Shown here: positions 23,161-30,919 of the stretch, in pieces
Layout: each line of letters begins with the position of its first letter
Position numbering within the stretch: the first letter of the stretch is position 1
Source: Pyrodictiaceae archaeon
GTDB lineage: Archaea > Thermoproteota > Thermoprotei_A > Sulfolobales > Pyrodictiaceae
Assembly (NCBI GenBank): GCA_027046265.1
Contig: JALTZF010000116.1
Coordinates: 1 to 36,771 of the forward strand
Length of the DNA stretch: 36,771 nt
Direction: 5' to 3'
The notes under the pieces: model-generated
What the model was told of the DNA's origin: nothing
The model's input: only the letters and a program-made list of their open reading frames with translations
Databases searched by the model: none
Position numbers and translations under genes: made by a program

Positions 23161-25047
23161 ATGCGTGCTCTCTTGATTCATGCAAAGAAGTTTTGGTTCC
23201 GTGTTCGGCAAAAAGCAATTAGTGAAGCAGAAGAAATAGGTACTGATACTTTAGAATATGCTGAAGCCACCAACGCTCTTGTAAGCTTCATAACTGTAGA
23301 GTCACGCGATGCCGAAAACATTGAGAGTGTTATAGAGAGTGCAGCCCAAGACATACTTGATATCTTCGCTAAGGTCAATGCCGAGAAGGTGGTCGTGTAT
23401 CCCTATGCACACCTATCTAAGGAACTTGCACCGCCTCATATAGCAATAGAGGCTTTACGTAAACTAGCTGCTAAGCTCCGCGAGAGTATAGGAGAGAGTA
23501 GGGTCATACGCGCTCCCTTCGGATGGTACAAAGAGTTTTACTTACACTGCCATGGTCATCCCTTGGCTGAACTCTCGCGAAGCTATGTGGCGACAGCAAC
23601 TACTACACGGAGAGTTGAGAAGAAGTATTACGTCTTAACACCAGAAGGAGAAGTATACGATCCTAAGGACTACCTTTCAAGGGCAGATGACGAACTCAGA
23701 GTGATAATAGAGAAGGAAGCGCTTGGAAAAGAGATTGGAGACGTGGAGAATCCGGTCAACATACTATGTGCTAAATTCGGGTTTGAATGGGAGGAACATA
23801 GTGACTATGGACACATGAGGTATGAACCCCATGCCACAGCAATACTTGAGGCTGTCTCAGAATACTCATGGCTACTAGCTAGGAAACTTGGCATCCCGGT
23901 ACTCAAGATACGTGGAACAAACATGTTCGACCTAGCAGCACGCCCAGTTCATGAGCACGCGAAACTTTTCGGTGATAGATTATATGAATTGTGGGCTGAT
24001 AAGAAGCACTTAGTACTAAGATATGCTGCTTGTCATCAGCAATTTGCCATGTTGAAGGACTATGTTCTAAGCTATAGAGACCTCCCTCTAGGCATGTTCG
24101 AGATAGCTGACAGCTATCGCTTTGAGCAGAGCGGCGAGGTAACCCTATGCTTTAGACTAAGAAAATTCCACATGCCAGACTTGCACATATTAACAAAGAA
24201 CATTGATGAAGCAATGAAGGTAGCTGAGAAATTACAACAGATCATACATGAAGAAGCAAAGAAGCTTGGCCGCGAGTACTACGCGGTGTACAATGTAACT
24301 GAGGACTTCTGGCTAAATGAGCGAGAGAAAATTATTGAGCTAGTACGCAGAGACGGTAAACCAGCACTAATAGTGATCTATCCTGCAGGCATATATTACT
24401 GGGTAGTAAATGTTGAATACCACATAATTGACATTGCTGGTCGCCCGCGTGAAATAGCAACATTTCAATTCGACGTAGGCAATGCTAAGAGATTCGGGAT
24501 AAAATACATTGACGAGAACAATAACGAACAATACCCAGTCATCATCCATACAGCCTTAATAGGATCCATTGAGAGGTACATCTACATGGTCTTCGACTCA
24601 GCACTAAAGCAAGAGCAGGCCGGAAAAACACCATCAATACCAACATGGATCTCACCAATACAGGTAAGAATAATACCAATAAACCCGCAAAACAAAGACC
24701 ACATGAACCTAGCTGAGAAGACGGCAACATTGCTCGAAGAAAACATGATAAGAGTAGACATAGACGATCGAGACATGAGTCTTGGGCGCAGGATAAGAGA
24801 TGCAGCACGAGAGTGGATACCATACATAGTAGTGATAGGGGATCGCGAAGTGAAGACTGGCACATTAAACATAACAATACGGAAAACAAATGATCGTATA
24901 ACACTAAAGCCTGAAGAGCTATTACAAAGGATTCTAGAGGAGATCAGAGGATATCCACGAGTACAGCCAACACTGCCTAGGTACGTGTCACAGAGGCCAA
25001 GCCTAGTATATCTTGAAAGAAGCATTCAACCAGCTAGTATTCAATAG
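23161..25047 (+). CDS. thrS: Threonyl-tRNA synthetase, full length with archaeal editing domain
   Basis: This 628-residue enzyme charges tRNA(Thr). Residues 1-~145 form the archaea-specific, D-aminoacyl-deacylase-like N2 editing domain (MRALLIHAKKFWFRV start, KAPFG-like APFGWYKEF) that removes mischarged serine. The class II catalytic core follows, with the zinc-site cysteine in RYAACHQQF, the histidine in MPDLHIL and the histidine in PVIIHTALIGSIERY all present. The C-terminal anticodon-binding domain is WISPIQVRIIPIN to about residue 615. It therefore looks active in both charging and editing. Some crenarchaea (Sulfolobus, Aeropyrum) instead split these functions over two genes. The ATG at 23161 begins the conserved domain, with GGCGAT upstream. 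Confidence 0.95.
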   Translation: MRALLIHAKKFWFRVRQKAISEAEEIGTDTLEYAEATNALVSFITVESRDAENIESVIESAAQDILDIFAKVNAEKVVVYPYAHLSKELAPPHIAIEALRKLAAKLRESIGESRVIRAPFGWYKEFYLHCHGHPLAELSRSYVATATTTRRVEKKYYVLTPEGEVYDPKDYLSRADDELRVIIEKEALGKEIGDVENPVNILCAKFGFEWEEHSDYGHMRYEPHATAILEAVSEYSWLLARKLGIPVLKIRGTNMFDLAARPVHEHAKLFGDRLYELWADKKHLVLRYAACHQQFAMLKDYVLSYRDLPLGMFEIADSYRFEQSGEVTLCFRLRKFHMPDLHILTKNIDEAMKVAEKLQQIIHEEAKKLGREYYAVYNVTEDFWLNEREKIIELVRRDGKPALIVIYPAGIYYWVVNVEYHIIDIAGRPREIATFQFDVGNAKRFGIKYIDENNNEQYPVIIHTALIGSIERYIYMVFDSALKQEQAGKTPSIPTWISPIQVRIIPINPQNKDHMNLAEKTATLLEENMIRVDIDDRDMSLGRRIRDAAREWIPYIVVIGDREVKTGTLNITIRKTNDRITLKPEELLQRILEEIRGYPRVQPTLPRYVSQRPSLVYLERSIQPASIQ

Positions 25048-25319
25048 AGGCGATACTGGTACACTGGCTAGCCGGGAGTCACGGCGTTATACTCAGAGAA
25101 GAACCTACTTGTGTCAGTTCGCTGAAGGTTCGTCATCTCTCTGTTACGAGATCGCTTAACCGGGGTTTCCTCTTCATCCACCTAGTTCACACAGTGCCGC
25201 CCTATCCTTTTAGCTTTCCTGGAGTACTTAGCCTTCTAGGTAGCGTTATGATCGTGAAAACATATAGTTTTGTATTTGTATATGCATAAAACAGTAAGAG
25301 ATTGAGAGGCTGACTAGAA
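25048..25319. other. Intergenic stretch between thrS and glmS
   Basis: This is 272 bases without an ORF. The right part contains A/T-rich TATA-like elements (about 25261-25290, including GTATATGCATAAAA) and GAGAGG ten bases before the glmS TTG start. The minus strand at 25090-25138 carries an incomplete C/D box RNA pattern, described under findings. I see no tRNA. Confidence 0.4.
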
Positions 25320-27161
25320 TTGTGCGGTATTGTGGGGATAACTGCCGACCATGAAGCAGTATCAAATATCGTCAACTACCTTGTGAACGGCCTTAAAAGG
25401 TTAGAATACAGAGGCTATGACAGTGCAGGCTTTGGATTTATTGAATGTAGCACAGGAAAACTCGTTGTCTTAAAAGACAAAGGGAAGATTGATGAGGTTG
25501 TTGAAAAGTACGACGTCACAAGCTATTGTGGAGTCGCTGGTATAGCTCATACACGATGGGCTACACATGGTGCTCCTAGCAAGGCTAATGCTCACCCCCA
25601 CATCGACTGTAATGGTAAGGTGGCTGTTGTACATAATGGCATCATAAAGAACTTCGTAGAACTAAAAGAATTCTTAGAGGAGAGAGGCCATGTATTCAAG
25701 AGTGATACCGACACCGAGGTCATTGTTCATCTCTTTGAAGAATTCCTAAAGACTGAGAAAGATCCCTTTGAAGCCTTCAAGAAGACTATTTCAATGCTAG
25801 AAGGAGCTTATGCTATTGTCTTACTCTATGCAGGCCAGCCTCTTAGACTATATTTTGCAAGAAAAGTCAGTCCCCTCATAATAGGTGTTGGGAGAGGCTT
25901 CAATATAGTCTCAAGTGATATACCCTCAATTCTCCCTCTAACACGTAACATTATAGCTTTAAGAGACGATGAGTACGGCTACATAGAACCATACATGGTG
26001 TATATTGAATATGAGGGCCAGAAGACGAGCTGGAGACAGCGCATAACCACAGTCACATGGAGTGTTGAAGACGCCGAAAAAGCTGGCTACCCCCATTTCA
26101 TGTTGAAAGAGATCATGGAGCAGCCGCGCGTGCTTTACGAGACATTTACAGGTCTAACATCTAGCAATGAGGTATATGATGCTGCACGCCTCATTAATGA
26201 AGCCGATTACGTGTTTGTTACAGGTGCTGGAACAAGCTACCATGCTGGACTCGTGTTTGCACACTATATGTCAAGACTAGCACATACGCCAGTGATACCG
26301 TTTATAGCCAGTGAGTATAAGTCCTATGAGAACCTTGCATCAGAGAAAGCAGTACTAATAGCTATAAGCCAAAGTGGTGAGACTATAGACACGCTACAAG
26401 CCCTAAGAGCGTTCAAGGCTAAAGGTGCAAGAATAATAGCTGTATCAAACGTCATAGCCAGCACTATCCCACGCGAGTCTGACAGTGTCGTCTATACTCG
26501 TGCAGGACCAGAGATAGGTGTAGCTGCTACTAAGACGTTCTTGACACAAGTATTAGCCTTGACCATGATGGCAATGCAACTAGCCAATATGAGAGGCTAC
26601 ATCTCTGATGGGGAGTACAAGAACATGGTGGAGCTATTGTCTCGCGCGGGAAGAGTAGCGGGAGAAAGCATTAACGCTAGCACACGTGAAGTCGAAAGGC
26701 TAGTTGCTGCTCTAAAAAAGAGGCATAGCATCTACGTGCTAGGCAGGGGACTTGGTGTTCCTCTAGCCTATGAGGGTGCCCTCAAAATAAAAGAGGTCAG
26801 CTACATACACGCAGAGGCATACCCTGCTGGTGAGAGCAAACATGGACCAATAGCTCTCATAGAGAAGGGGTTCCCAGTAATCTTTGTCGGCGCTGAACCA
26901 GGGGAAGAATACCTCGAAATGATACAAGGAAACATACTAGAAATGAAGGCTCGTGGAGCATTTACTATAGTTGTCGGCCACGACGCATACACCAAGTTGG
27001 AAGGAGTAGACTACGCGATAGGCATAGGTGAGCAACCAGTGATACTCTCACCCTATGCCATTATACCCCCACTCCAGTTACTAGCTTACAAGCTAGCAGT
27101 AAGCCTCGGCTATGATCCAGACAAACCGAGGAACCTAGCTAAAACAGTGACTGTAGAGTAG
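25320..27161 (+). CDS. glmS: Glutamine--fructose-6-phosphate aminotransferase (isomerizing)
   Basis: This enzyme makes glucosamine-6-phosphate from fructose-6-phosphate and glutamine, the first step to UDP-N-acetylhexosamines used in glycoprotein and glycolipid sugars. The 613-residue protein begins MCGIVGI with the catalytic Cys2. The type II glutamine amidotransferase domain includes HTRWATHGAPSKANAHPH, HNGIIKNF and the GYDSAGF segment. Two SIS sugar-isomerase domains follow (GAGTSYHAGL near residue 300; ISQSGETIDTL near 355; GRGLGVPLAYEGALKIKEVSY near 480), and the C-terminus is the usual KTVTVE. The start is TTG, with GAGAGG ten bases upstream. The next gene on the same strand, a GlmU-like protein, is 106 bases away. 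Confidence 0.97.
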   Translation: MCGIVGITADHEAVSNIVNYLVNGLKRLEYRGYDSAGFGFIECSTGKLVVLKDKGKIDEVVEKYDVTSYCGVAGIAHTRWATHGAPSKANAHPHIDCNGKVAVVHNGIIKNFVELKEFLEERGHVFKSDTDTEVIVHLFEEFLKTEKDPFEAFKKTISMLEGAYAIVLLYAGQPLRLYFARKVSPLIIGVGRGFNIVSSDIPSILPLTRNIIALRDDEYGYIEPYMVYIEYEGQKTSWRQRITTVTWSVEDAEKAGYPHFMLKEIMEQPRVLYETFTGLTSSNEVYDAARLINEADYVFVTGAGTSYHAGLVFAHYMSRLAHTPVIPFIASEYKSYENLASEKAVLIAISQSGETIDTLQALRAFKAKGARIIAVSNVIASTIPRESDSVVYTRAGPEIGVAATKTFLTQVLALTMMAMQLANMRGYISDGEYKNMVELLSRAGRVAGESINASTREVERLVAALKKRHSIYVLGRGLGVPLAYEGALKIKEVSYIHAEAYPAGESKHGPIALIEKGFPVIFVGAEPGEEYLEMIQGNILEMKARGAFTIVVGHDAYTKLEGVDYAIGIGEQPVILSPYAIIPPLQLLAYKLAVSLGYDPDKPRNLAKTVTVE

Positions 27162-27267
27162 TGCAATGCATAAGCTTGTAGATGGGTACTTTGAGCCAAA
27201 AGCTTCCTTAATTGGTTTTTAATATGCACAACAAACCGTGTCAGATGCTGAGTAGGGGGTTAAATTC

Positions 27268-28413
27268 TTGAAAGCCATACTCCTTGCTGGAGGCCCAGCA
27301 AAAGATCTCAAGTATGTTCTAGGCTCAGACTCTTCGCGGTCATTACTACGCTTTCCTGGGGGTAGCCTTCTTGAACGTAGTCTAAAGATCCTTAGTGAGT
27401 TTGTAGAGGAAGTCTATGTTGTGTCAGACGATAACAAAGTATACGAATCATGCGCGCAGCATCATTACTGCCGGTTTGTTGTCCAACAAAGCCCTGGCAT
27501 AGAAGGCGCAGTGTGCGATGGCATCAATAGAGCCTACCCGAGCGCTGGTGCTGAGGACCATGCTCTCATAGTATATGGTGACATCTACTACTCTAGTGGC
27601 TTCATAGAATCCCACATAGCTAAGTCTTCAACCACGTATGAGCCAGTGATAACTGTTACACGGCCCTTACTACTCCGCGGTCAATACCTGCGAGTTGAAG
27701 TTGACCCTGTAGCCATGAGAGTCGAAGATGTTGGCTCGGGCTCGTACATATTTGCTGGGATAGCAACGCTTCCTGTTAGGAGCATAAAAGAATACTTGTG
27801 CAGGCGGGGCAGGAACATGCATGAACTAATACGTGAAATAGCTACAAAGCAGGGCCTACAAGCATCTATATGGCTTGGCGAGTGGATTGACATGGATACT
27901 CCATGGGATTACCTTGTTGCTACTAGACTCGAACTAAGCAAACTCAACAAGAAAATAGTCTCGGACAATGCCAGGATAGGAAGAGGCGTAGTGCTGGAAG
28001 GACCAGTATACATAGATGATGGCGCTACAGTAGATCATTATGCGGTAATAAAGGGTCCAGCCTACATAGGCAAGAACACACTCATAGGAGCCCACAGCTT
28101 TATACGCAATACAGTCGCAGTCTACGACAACGCCATAGTGGGAGCATACTCCGAGGTGAAACGAAGCATAGTATACAGTAGCGCAACAATAGACAGCTTT
28201 TCCTACATCGCTGACAGCATTATAGGCTACAAAGCACACGTGGCATCATACACAATAACACTCAATATGCCATACGAAGGCGTATCAAAGGAGATCATCA
28301 TAATGTCAACACACCCACTTGAAGGACTCAAAGTAGGATCAATCATAGCAGCAGGCTCAAAAACAAGGCCCCACACAGTAATAGAGCCAGCTACACTCTT
28401 CACAGGACACTAA
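27268..28413 (+). CDS. GlmU-like protein: degenerate sugar nucleotidyltransferase domain plus left-handed beta-helix
   Basis: This 381-residue protein has the layout of archaeal GlmU-like enzymes, which acetylate glucosamine-1-phosphate and couple it to UTP. An N-terminal Rossmann-like domain (1-~225) keeps LLAGG, VYGDIYY (metal aspartate) and GEWIDMDTPWDYL. A C-terminal hexapeptide-repeat beta-helix follows (~230-375: IGRGVVLEGPVYIDDGA, IGKNTLIGAHSFI). The nucleotide signature GxGTR...PK is not conserved: after LLAGG comes PAKDLKYVLGSDSSR, so the usual arginine and lysine positions differ. The acetyltransferase half may be the functional one (inference). The TTG start at 27268 has AGGGGGT seven bases upstream. 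Standing behind glmS, it most likely acts in the same amino-sugar pathway. Confidence 0.82.
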   Translation: MKAILLAGGPAKDLKYVLGSDSSRSLLRFPGGSLLERSLKILSEFVEEVYVVSDDNKVYESCAQHHYCRFVVQQSPGIEGAVCDGINRAYPSAGAEDHALIVYGDIYYSSGFIESHIAKSSTTYEPVITVTRPLLLRGQYLRVEVDPVAMRVEDVGSGSYIFAGIATLPVRSIKEYLCRRGRNMHELIREIATKQGLQASIWLGEWIDMDTPWDYLVATRLELSKLNKKIVSDNARIGRGVVLEGPVYIDDGATVDHYAVIKGPAYIGKNTLIGAHSFIRNTVAVYDNAIVGAYSEVKRSIVYSSATIDSFSYIADSIIGYKAHVASYTITLNMPYEGVSKEIIIMSTHPLEGLKVGSIIAAGSKTRPHTVIEPATLFTGH

Positions 28414-28464
28414 ACGAGCAAAACACTTAGAATACTGGGGGCTCATAGCTTTGGCCCAACATCA

Positions 28465-28518
28465 TGTCCCAGCCATCAGCACGCCCGGCCCCAAGTCAGG
28501 AAAAGAAGGGCCGGGACA
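28465..28518 (+). other. GC-rich element with two competing stems downstream of the glmS cluster
   Basis: In the 251-base gap after the GlmU-like gene, CCCGGCCC (28484-28491) and GGGCCGGG (28508-28515) form a perfect 8-bp stem with a 16-base loop. TGTCCC (28465-28470) can instead pair with GGGACA (28513-28518), using part of the same right arm. GC-rich islands between genes in A/T-richer hyperthermophile DNA often mark structured RNA; a 3'-end structure of the upstream transcript is the simplest alternative. No known RNA family is recognised. Confidence 0.4.
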
Positions 28519-28664
28519 AGGTACAAGTGCTTCACAGCCCCACAAAGTCTCCTATCACTCTAGCCCTCTATCTCCTTTTCTAATCTCTCTAGACTGGGGC
28601 TCAGAGTAAACTAATATTGTGCGAAAAATACTACTCACGCCATCCTATATATGGGGCCTAGAAA

Positions 28665-29315
28665 ATGCGTGCAGAGGCTAGCGACGATAAACTAAGGCCG
28701 AAATTCCTTGGACGGCATCTTATGGTTAAAGGCGAGTATGTTGATGACATATTGTCGGGAAGGAAGCGGGCAACTATAAGGCTTGGGATAGTCAAGGTAA
28801 AATACAGGGACATGATAGTCCATGGCGGCGGTAGACCTGTAGCAAAAATCCATGTGAGCAATGTCGTCTATAAGCGTGTTAAAGAGTTGACTGACGAGGA
28901 CGCAGTAAAGGATGGGTTTAAGAGTAAAGAGGAACTGGTTAGAGAGCTTAGAAAAATGTATGGTGACGTAAGCCCAGACGATTACGTTACAATAATAGAG
29001 TTCGAGGTAGTACAAGACTTATCAAAACTTGAGCCTCAAGACCCCTACTTGGGCCTAGAACCGGCCGACGTAGCCAGGCTCGCACTAAGATACCTCCCCG
29101 AACACTTCAACGACCAAGAAAAAAAGATACTACGTGATCTAACAATAACAAATAGCATAAGATCCACAGCACAACGTTTATTGGGCAGCATAGAGCGCAG
29201 ATGGATTGTACGAAGAATACTTAGGCGTGCACTAAACGAGCTAGTAAGACGAGGCCTCATATCTTCAAAGAACACAAGGCGAGACAAGGCTAGAGAAAGA
29301 GGGAGAAGAAGATGA
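28665..29315 (+). CDS. ASCH-domain (PUA-like) protein with C-terminal helical domain
   Basis: This is a 216-residue protein. Residues ~12-115 form an ASCH domain, a PUA-like beta-barrel thought to bind RNA. FLGRHLMVKGEYVDDILSGRKRATIRLG carries the characteristic G-R-K-x-x-T-I-R element, followed by VHGGGRPVAKIHVSNV and DYVTIIEFEVV. The C-terminal ~95 residues are helical with a helix-turn-helix look (SIRSTAQRLLGSIERRWIVRRI, ALNELVRRGLIS) and end in a very basic tail. An RNA-binding role in tRNA or rRNA modification or in translation is the usual suggestion for ASCH proteins; that is inference. The gene overlaps the next by four bases (ATGA), so both are co-translated. Confidence 0.8.
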   Translation: MRAEASDDKLRPKFLGRHLMVKGEYVDDILSGRKRATIRLGIVKVKYRDMIVHGGGRPVAKIHVSNVVYKRVKELTDEDAVKDGFKSKEELVRELRKMYGDVSPDDYVTIIEFEVVQDLSKLEPQDPYLGLEPADVARLALRYLPEHFNDQEKKILRDLTITNSIRSTAQRLLGSIERRWIVRRILRRALNELVRRGLISSKNTRRDKARERGRRR

Positions 29316-29503
29316 CAAAGTGGCTACTGAAATGCACAAAATGCAACAATACATGGTTCCTAGAGGTAAGCTTTGATCTCACCAAGCTAGCTGAGAAAAG
29401 GCTGTACCACTACTGCCCCTACTGTGAAAAGAACACTTTCCATGAGGTCTTAGAGAGAATAGAGGACGAGAAAGTAGTAGCCCCGAATACAGACAGCAAG
29501 TAA
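29312..29503 (+). CDS. Small zinc-ribbon protein coupled to the ASCH protein
   Basis: This 63-residue protein carries C8-TK-C11 and C35-PY-C38, a rubredoxin-like or translation-type zinc ribbon (KCTKCNNTWFLEV; HYCPYCEKNTFHEV). Its ATG overlaps the stop of the ASCH gene (ATGA), so it is probably made with it and may bind it. Small zinc ribbons of this kind in archaea are often ribosome, tRNA or RNA-polymerase associated; nothing in this sequence fixes which. A C/D box sRNA lies 41 bases downstream on the same strand. Confidence 0.8.
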   Translation: MTKWLLKCTKCNNTWFLEVSFDLTKLAEKRLYHYCPYCEKNTFHEVLERIEDEKVVAPNTDSK

Positions 29504-29543
29504 GCCAAAACACCCATGTATTGCACCCAGTATTAGTGCGCTA

Positions 29544-29603
29544 TGAGATGATGTCAAAAGGGGTTCTGAGGACCCCAATGAAGAAACCTGTCTCAGCTGA
29601 TCA
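29544..29603 (+). ncRNA. C/D box sRNA, dual guide; D guide predicted to target 23S rRNA near A2602
   Basis: All four boxes are present in order: C ATGATGT (29548-29554), 11-base guide, D' CTGA (29566-29569), 8-base spacer, C' ATGAAGA (29578-29584), 12-base guide, D CTGA (29597-29600). TGA before box C can pair with TCA after box D. The D guide AACCTGTCTCAG is complementary to UGAGACAGGU, a conserved 23S stretch that contains A2602 of the peptidyl-transferase centre (E. coli numbering, from memory); the fifth-base rule would give G2599. The D' guide CAAAAGGGGTT has a target I do not recognise. It lies between the zinc-ribbon gene and the convergent transporter operon, perhaps processed from the former's transcript. 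Confidence 0.8.
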
Positions 29604-29609
29604 AGGCCA

Positions 29610-30269
29610 CTAGCCTATATTCTGGCCCCCTTGTATCTCCTCTATGTTTACAACGTTATCAGCCAATTGCTCCGCCAAGTATTCATCATGCGTGGCGAGC
29701 ACTATGCCCATGCCCCTCTCTCTAGCATATTCTCTTAGAAGAGTACTTACTATGCTGCGTTTTTCCCTATCAAGGTGTGCAAAAGGCTCGTCGAGAAGTA
29801 GTATTTGCGGCTTAACTATTAGTGCACGCGCTATAGCTACAAGCTGAGACTGGCCAGCCGATAACTCACCTGCCTTTTTGTCCAATAAGCTCCTTAGCCT
29901 TAGAGACTCAACAATCGATTCAACTTCCTCCTCTATCCTATCCTCGTTATAGCCACGTATCTTAAGGCCATAAGTAAGGTTATCCCTCACTGTCCCGCGT
30001 AGAAGGATAGGTGTCTCATGAACATAAACCACATGTCTCCGTGCCTCTAACCTCTTCTGTTTAGGCAAAGACCATACATTAACACCATTGTATAATACTT
30101 CTCCTCTCGTTGGCCTATAAATTAAGCCAGCTACCTTCATTAGTGTAGTTTTTCCAGACCCATTCGGCCCAGTAATCATGACTATAATACCACGTTTAAA
30201 GGCGATGTTAACGTCTCGGAGGACCCATTTCTTATCGTATTTAAACCATATACCTCTCAGCTCTATCAA
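29610..30269 (-). CDS. ABC transporter ATP-binding protein, tungstate type (TupC-like)
   Basis: This 219-residue ATPase of an oxyanion importer has Walker A GPNGSGKTT (about 34-42), the ABC signature LSAGQSQ, Walker B ILLLDEP, the D-loop FAHLD and the switch histidine in LATHDE. There is no C-terminal TOBE or molybdate-binding extension, so it is of the short type usual for TupC. The ATG overlaps the permease stop by four bases, the third gene of a tightly coupled operon. Substrate choice comes from the binding protein, not from this subunit. It powers uptake of tungstate (or molybdate) needed for pterin enzymes. Confidence 0.9.
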   Translation of the reverse strand: MIELRGIWFKYDKKWVLRDVNIAFKRGIIVMITGPNGSGKTTLMKVAGLIYRPTRGEVLYNGVNVWSLPKQKRLEARRHVVYVHETPILLRGTVRDNLTYGLKIRGYNEDRIEEEVESIVESLRLRSLLDKKAGELSAGQSQLVAIARALIVKPQILLLDEPFAHLDREKRSIVSTLLREYARERGMGIVLATHDEYLAEQLADNVVNIEEIQGGQNIG

Positions 30270-30919
30270 GGCCTCTCCTCTCGTAGTAACAGTCTTGCAG
30301 CTACCGAGAGTGAGACAACGATGACTAAGAGAATTGCCCCCAAGGCTAGAGCGTCTTCAAACTCTCCTTTTGAGACCTCTAATGCTATAGCTGTAGTTAG
30401 CGTCCTAGTATACCCCTTAATATTACCCCCTACAAGCAGTGCTACACCAAGTTCGCCAATAGCCCTTGAAAACCCCATCACGACTGTAGCAATAACAGCT
30501 GGAAAAGCCTCCCGTAGAGCCGTAGCCAGGGCTTGTCCTTCACTTGCGCCAAGACTGACAGCTACTTCCCAGTACCTCCTAGCAGTAGTCTCGAGGACTC
30601 TGTAGAGTATGCCAGTCATTAATGGTGTTACGAGTAGCGCTTCTCCTATTATCACTGCATAAGGCGTATAGAGGAGACCCAAAAAGCCTAGTGGACCACT
30701 ACGGCTAAATAGCATGTAGACAAGCAGGCCTACAAGAACTGTTGGGAATCCTACAAGGCTCTCTAGTACTGTTGCGAGGAGCCTTGCTCTTCTCCCTAGA
30801 GACATAGTGTAGGCTAAGGGGAAGCTCCAAGTAAATGCTAGTAGGGTAGCCGTGCCAGCAATGTACACGGATCTTGCAGCTATACTTAGGGCCTCAATGA
30901 AACTCATCAGCTTCTTCAC
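30266..30919 (-). CDS. ABC transporter permease, tungstate type (TupB-like)
   Basis: This 217-residue membrane protein has five to six hydrophobic segments (~14-34, 43-68, 80-102, 134-158, 192-212). An EAA-type loop (VAVSLGASEGQALATALREAFPAV, ~118-142), where the ATPase docks, is of the form typical for TupB/ModB permeases. Its start overlaps the binding-protein stop and its stop overlaps the ATPase start, each by four bases, so the three parts are co-translated. It forms the channel of the transporter in the cytoplasmic membrane. Confidence 0.9.
   Translation of the reverse strand: MKKLMSFIEALSIAARSVYIAGTATLLAFTWSFPLAYTMSLGRRARLLATVLESLVGFPTVLVGLLVYMLFSRSGPLGFLGLLYTPYAVIIGEALLVTPLMTGILYRVLETTARRYWEVAVSLGASEGQALATALREAFPAVIATVVMGFSRAIGELGVALLVGGNIKGYTRTLTTAIALEVSKGEFEDALALGAILLVIVVSLSVAARLLLREERP

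Noticed and set aside
24542-25025. Minus-strand ORFs of 120 and 147 residues inside thrS
   Set aside because: They are shadows of the conserved ThrRS anticodon-binding domain.
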